Part shown: positions 6,170-6,985 of the stretch, piece by piece | Layout of the letters: each line of letters opens with the position of its first letter | Position numbering within the stretch: position 1 is the stretch's first letter | NCBI GenBank assembly: GCA_002293665.1 | Contig: DBDQ01000071.1 | Span: 1 to 6,985, forward strand | Length of the DNA: 6,985 bases | From: Alistipes sp. UBA928 | GTDB lineage: Bacteria; Bacteroidota; Bacteroidia; Bacteroidales; Rikenellaceae | Direction: 5' to 3' | Made by a program: the position numbers and the translations under genes | The notes under the pieces: model-generated | Told to the model about the DNA's origin: nothing | Database searches by the model: none | What the model saw: the letters and a program-made list of their open reading frames with translations, nothing else

Positions 6170-6985
6170 ATGAAAAGATTTGCCTGCCTGCTCGCCGTAC
6201 TGGCCGCCGCTGTGATCGGCGTCCTGCCGTTGGTGTCGTTCTCGGCCTGCGACAAGGAGCCACAGGGGGATGGTGGCGGCGCTGCGGTTGCGGGATGGGC
6301 CGAGTTGCCTCGGATGTCTCTCGAAGAGGATGTGCGCCATGTCACCCATTGGGTGTCGGCCGACGGTGAGATGAGCGCTTCGCCCGACGAGGCCGGACGA
6401 GTGCGCAACTACACCGTGGCTTTCGATGTCCGCACGCGCCAACCGCTGTGGGTGGCCTATCCGATGCACCCGTGGTACGACGGTGACGCAGGACGCAGCG
6501 ACACGTGGAGGCCAGATCCATATATTCCCGAGAGCGAACAGCCCGATCTGAGGCGTTCGTACCAGCCGTTGGGTGCGGATGGGCGGTTTTCGCGCGGACA
6601 TATGCTCGCTTCCGACTGCCGGCAGCGCTCGAAGGCGATGAACCGCCAGACTTTCCACTTCTCCAACTCCGCGCCACAGACTCAGAACGCTTTCAATGCC
6701 GGGATATGGCTGAAGCTCGAGAATCTCGAGAAAGAGTGGGGTTTCGGTGGCGCCGACACGCTCTATGTCGTCACCGGTTCGACTTTTGAGGGTGGGGGTG
6801 GGAACGCCCACGGCGAATTATTAGCCACCTCCGATGACTCGGGGAATGTGATCCCGGTACCGACACATTTCTACAAAGCGATGCTCACCACGCGGGGCAC
6901 GGGGGTGGGAAAGCCCGTGAGTGAGTGCTCGGCCGACGAGTTGCGGTGCGTGGTGTTCTACCTCGAGCACTTCGGACATGCGACG
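6170..6985 (+). CDS. DNA/RNA non-specific endonuclease lipoprotein, 3' end cut off by the window
   Basis: The 272 codons seen encode most of a Serratia nuclease-type (beta-beta-alpha-metal) enzyme, which hydrolyses DNA and RNA phosphodiester bonds with one divalent metal. Residues 1-26 form a lipoprotein signal ending FSAC, so Cys27 should be lipidated. CDKEPQGD follows, with some charge resembling surface-export signals of the phylum. The nuclease domain begins at about residue 50. The signature reads SRGHMLASD at 141-149: His144 is the expected general base and Arg142 is kept, while the usual first Asp of DRGH is Ser. FHFSNSAPQ follows at 162-170, then FNAGIWLKLE at 175-184, where Asn176 fits the metal ligand and Glu184 the supporting acid by spacing (8 residues apart, as in the Serratia enzyme). 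The active site therefore looks complete. The start is fixed by an in-frame TAA at 6155-6157. It is divergent from the small membrane gene, with 40 bp between. Nucleic-acid scavenging or degradation of extracellular DNA are plausible roles. Confidence 0.9.
   Translation, partial: MKRFACLLAVLAAAVIGVLPLVSFSACDKEPQGDGGGAAVAGWAELPRMSLEEDVRHVTHWVSADGEMSASPDEAGRVRNYTVAFDVRTRQPLWVAYPMHPWYDGDAGRSDTWRPDPYIPESEQPDLRRSYQPLGADGRFSRGHMLASDCRQRSKAMNRQTFHFSNSAPQTQNAFNAGIWLKLENLEKEWGFGGADTLYVVTGSTFEGGGGNAHGELLATSDDSGNVIPVPTHFYKAMLTTRGTGVGKPVSECSADELRCVVFYLEHFGHAT

Noticed and set aside
5876..6811. 311-residue minus-strand open frame spanning the small gene, the divergent promoter region and the nuclease start
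   Set aside because: It would overlap the well-supported nuclease and cross the AT-rich promoter region. The product is low-complexity, with no signal, helices or motif. The 81-residue frame has far better features.

Overview
The window looks like chromosomal DNA from a GC-rich member of the Bacteroidota. Three things point there: a very long COG2373-type alpha-2-macroglobulin lipoprotein with the features of the Bacteroidota form, promoter boxes matching the Bacteroides consensus (TTTG, about 20 bases, then TAnnTTTG), and start codons without a usable Shine-Dalgarno sequence. The GC-rich coding sequence suits Alistipes/Rikenellaceae better than Bacteroides itself, but that placement is only an inference. 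I see no mobile element, CRISPR array, tRNA or rRNA.

Layout: (1) Positions 1-213, minus strand: the N-terminal 71 codons of a penicillin-binding protein 1C-like peptidoglycan synthase, running off the left edge. (2) Positions 214-292: a 79-bp divergent intergenic region holding a good Bacteroidota-type promoter facing right. (3) Positions 293-5872, plus strand: a 1859-residue alpha-2-macroglobulin lipoprotein with an intact CLEQ thioester motif, filling 80% of the window. (4) Positions 5884-6129, minus strand, convergent with the previous gene after only 11 bp: an 81-residue protein with two predicted membrane helices and an acidic tail, family not recognised. (5) Positions 6130-6169: a 40-bp divergent intergenic region with two interleaved promoter-like elements, both so close to the start codons that the mRNAs may be leaderless. 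(6) Positions 6170-6985, plus strand: a lipoprotein nuclease of the DNA/RNA non-specific endonuclease (beta-beta-alpha-metal) family, running off the right edge.

How the genes may work together: pairing of a bacterial alpha-2-macroglobulin with PBP1C is well known (yfhM-pbpC in Escherichia coli). The usual proposal is that the macroglobulin traps proteases that breach the outer membrane while PBP1C repairs the wall. Here the pair is divergent instead of co-directional. The nuclease lipoprotein is a second envelope-anchored protein, possibly for surface nucleic-acid degradation; a functional link to the macroglobulin is not shown by the sequence. Apart from the two compact divergent control regions and the uncharacterised two-helix protein, this is a recognisable envelope-maintenance locus. 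I did not find a clear new system.
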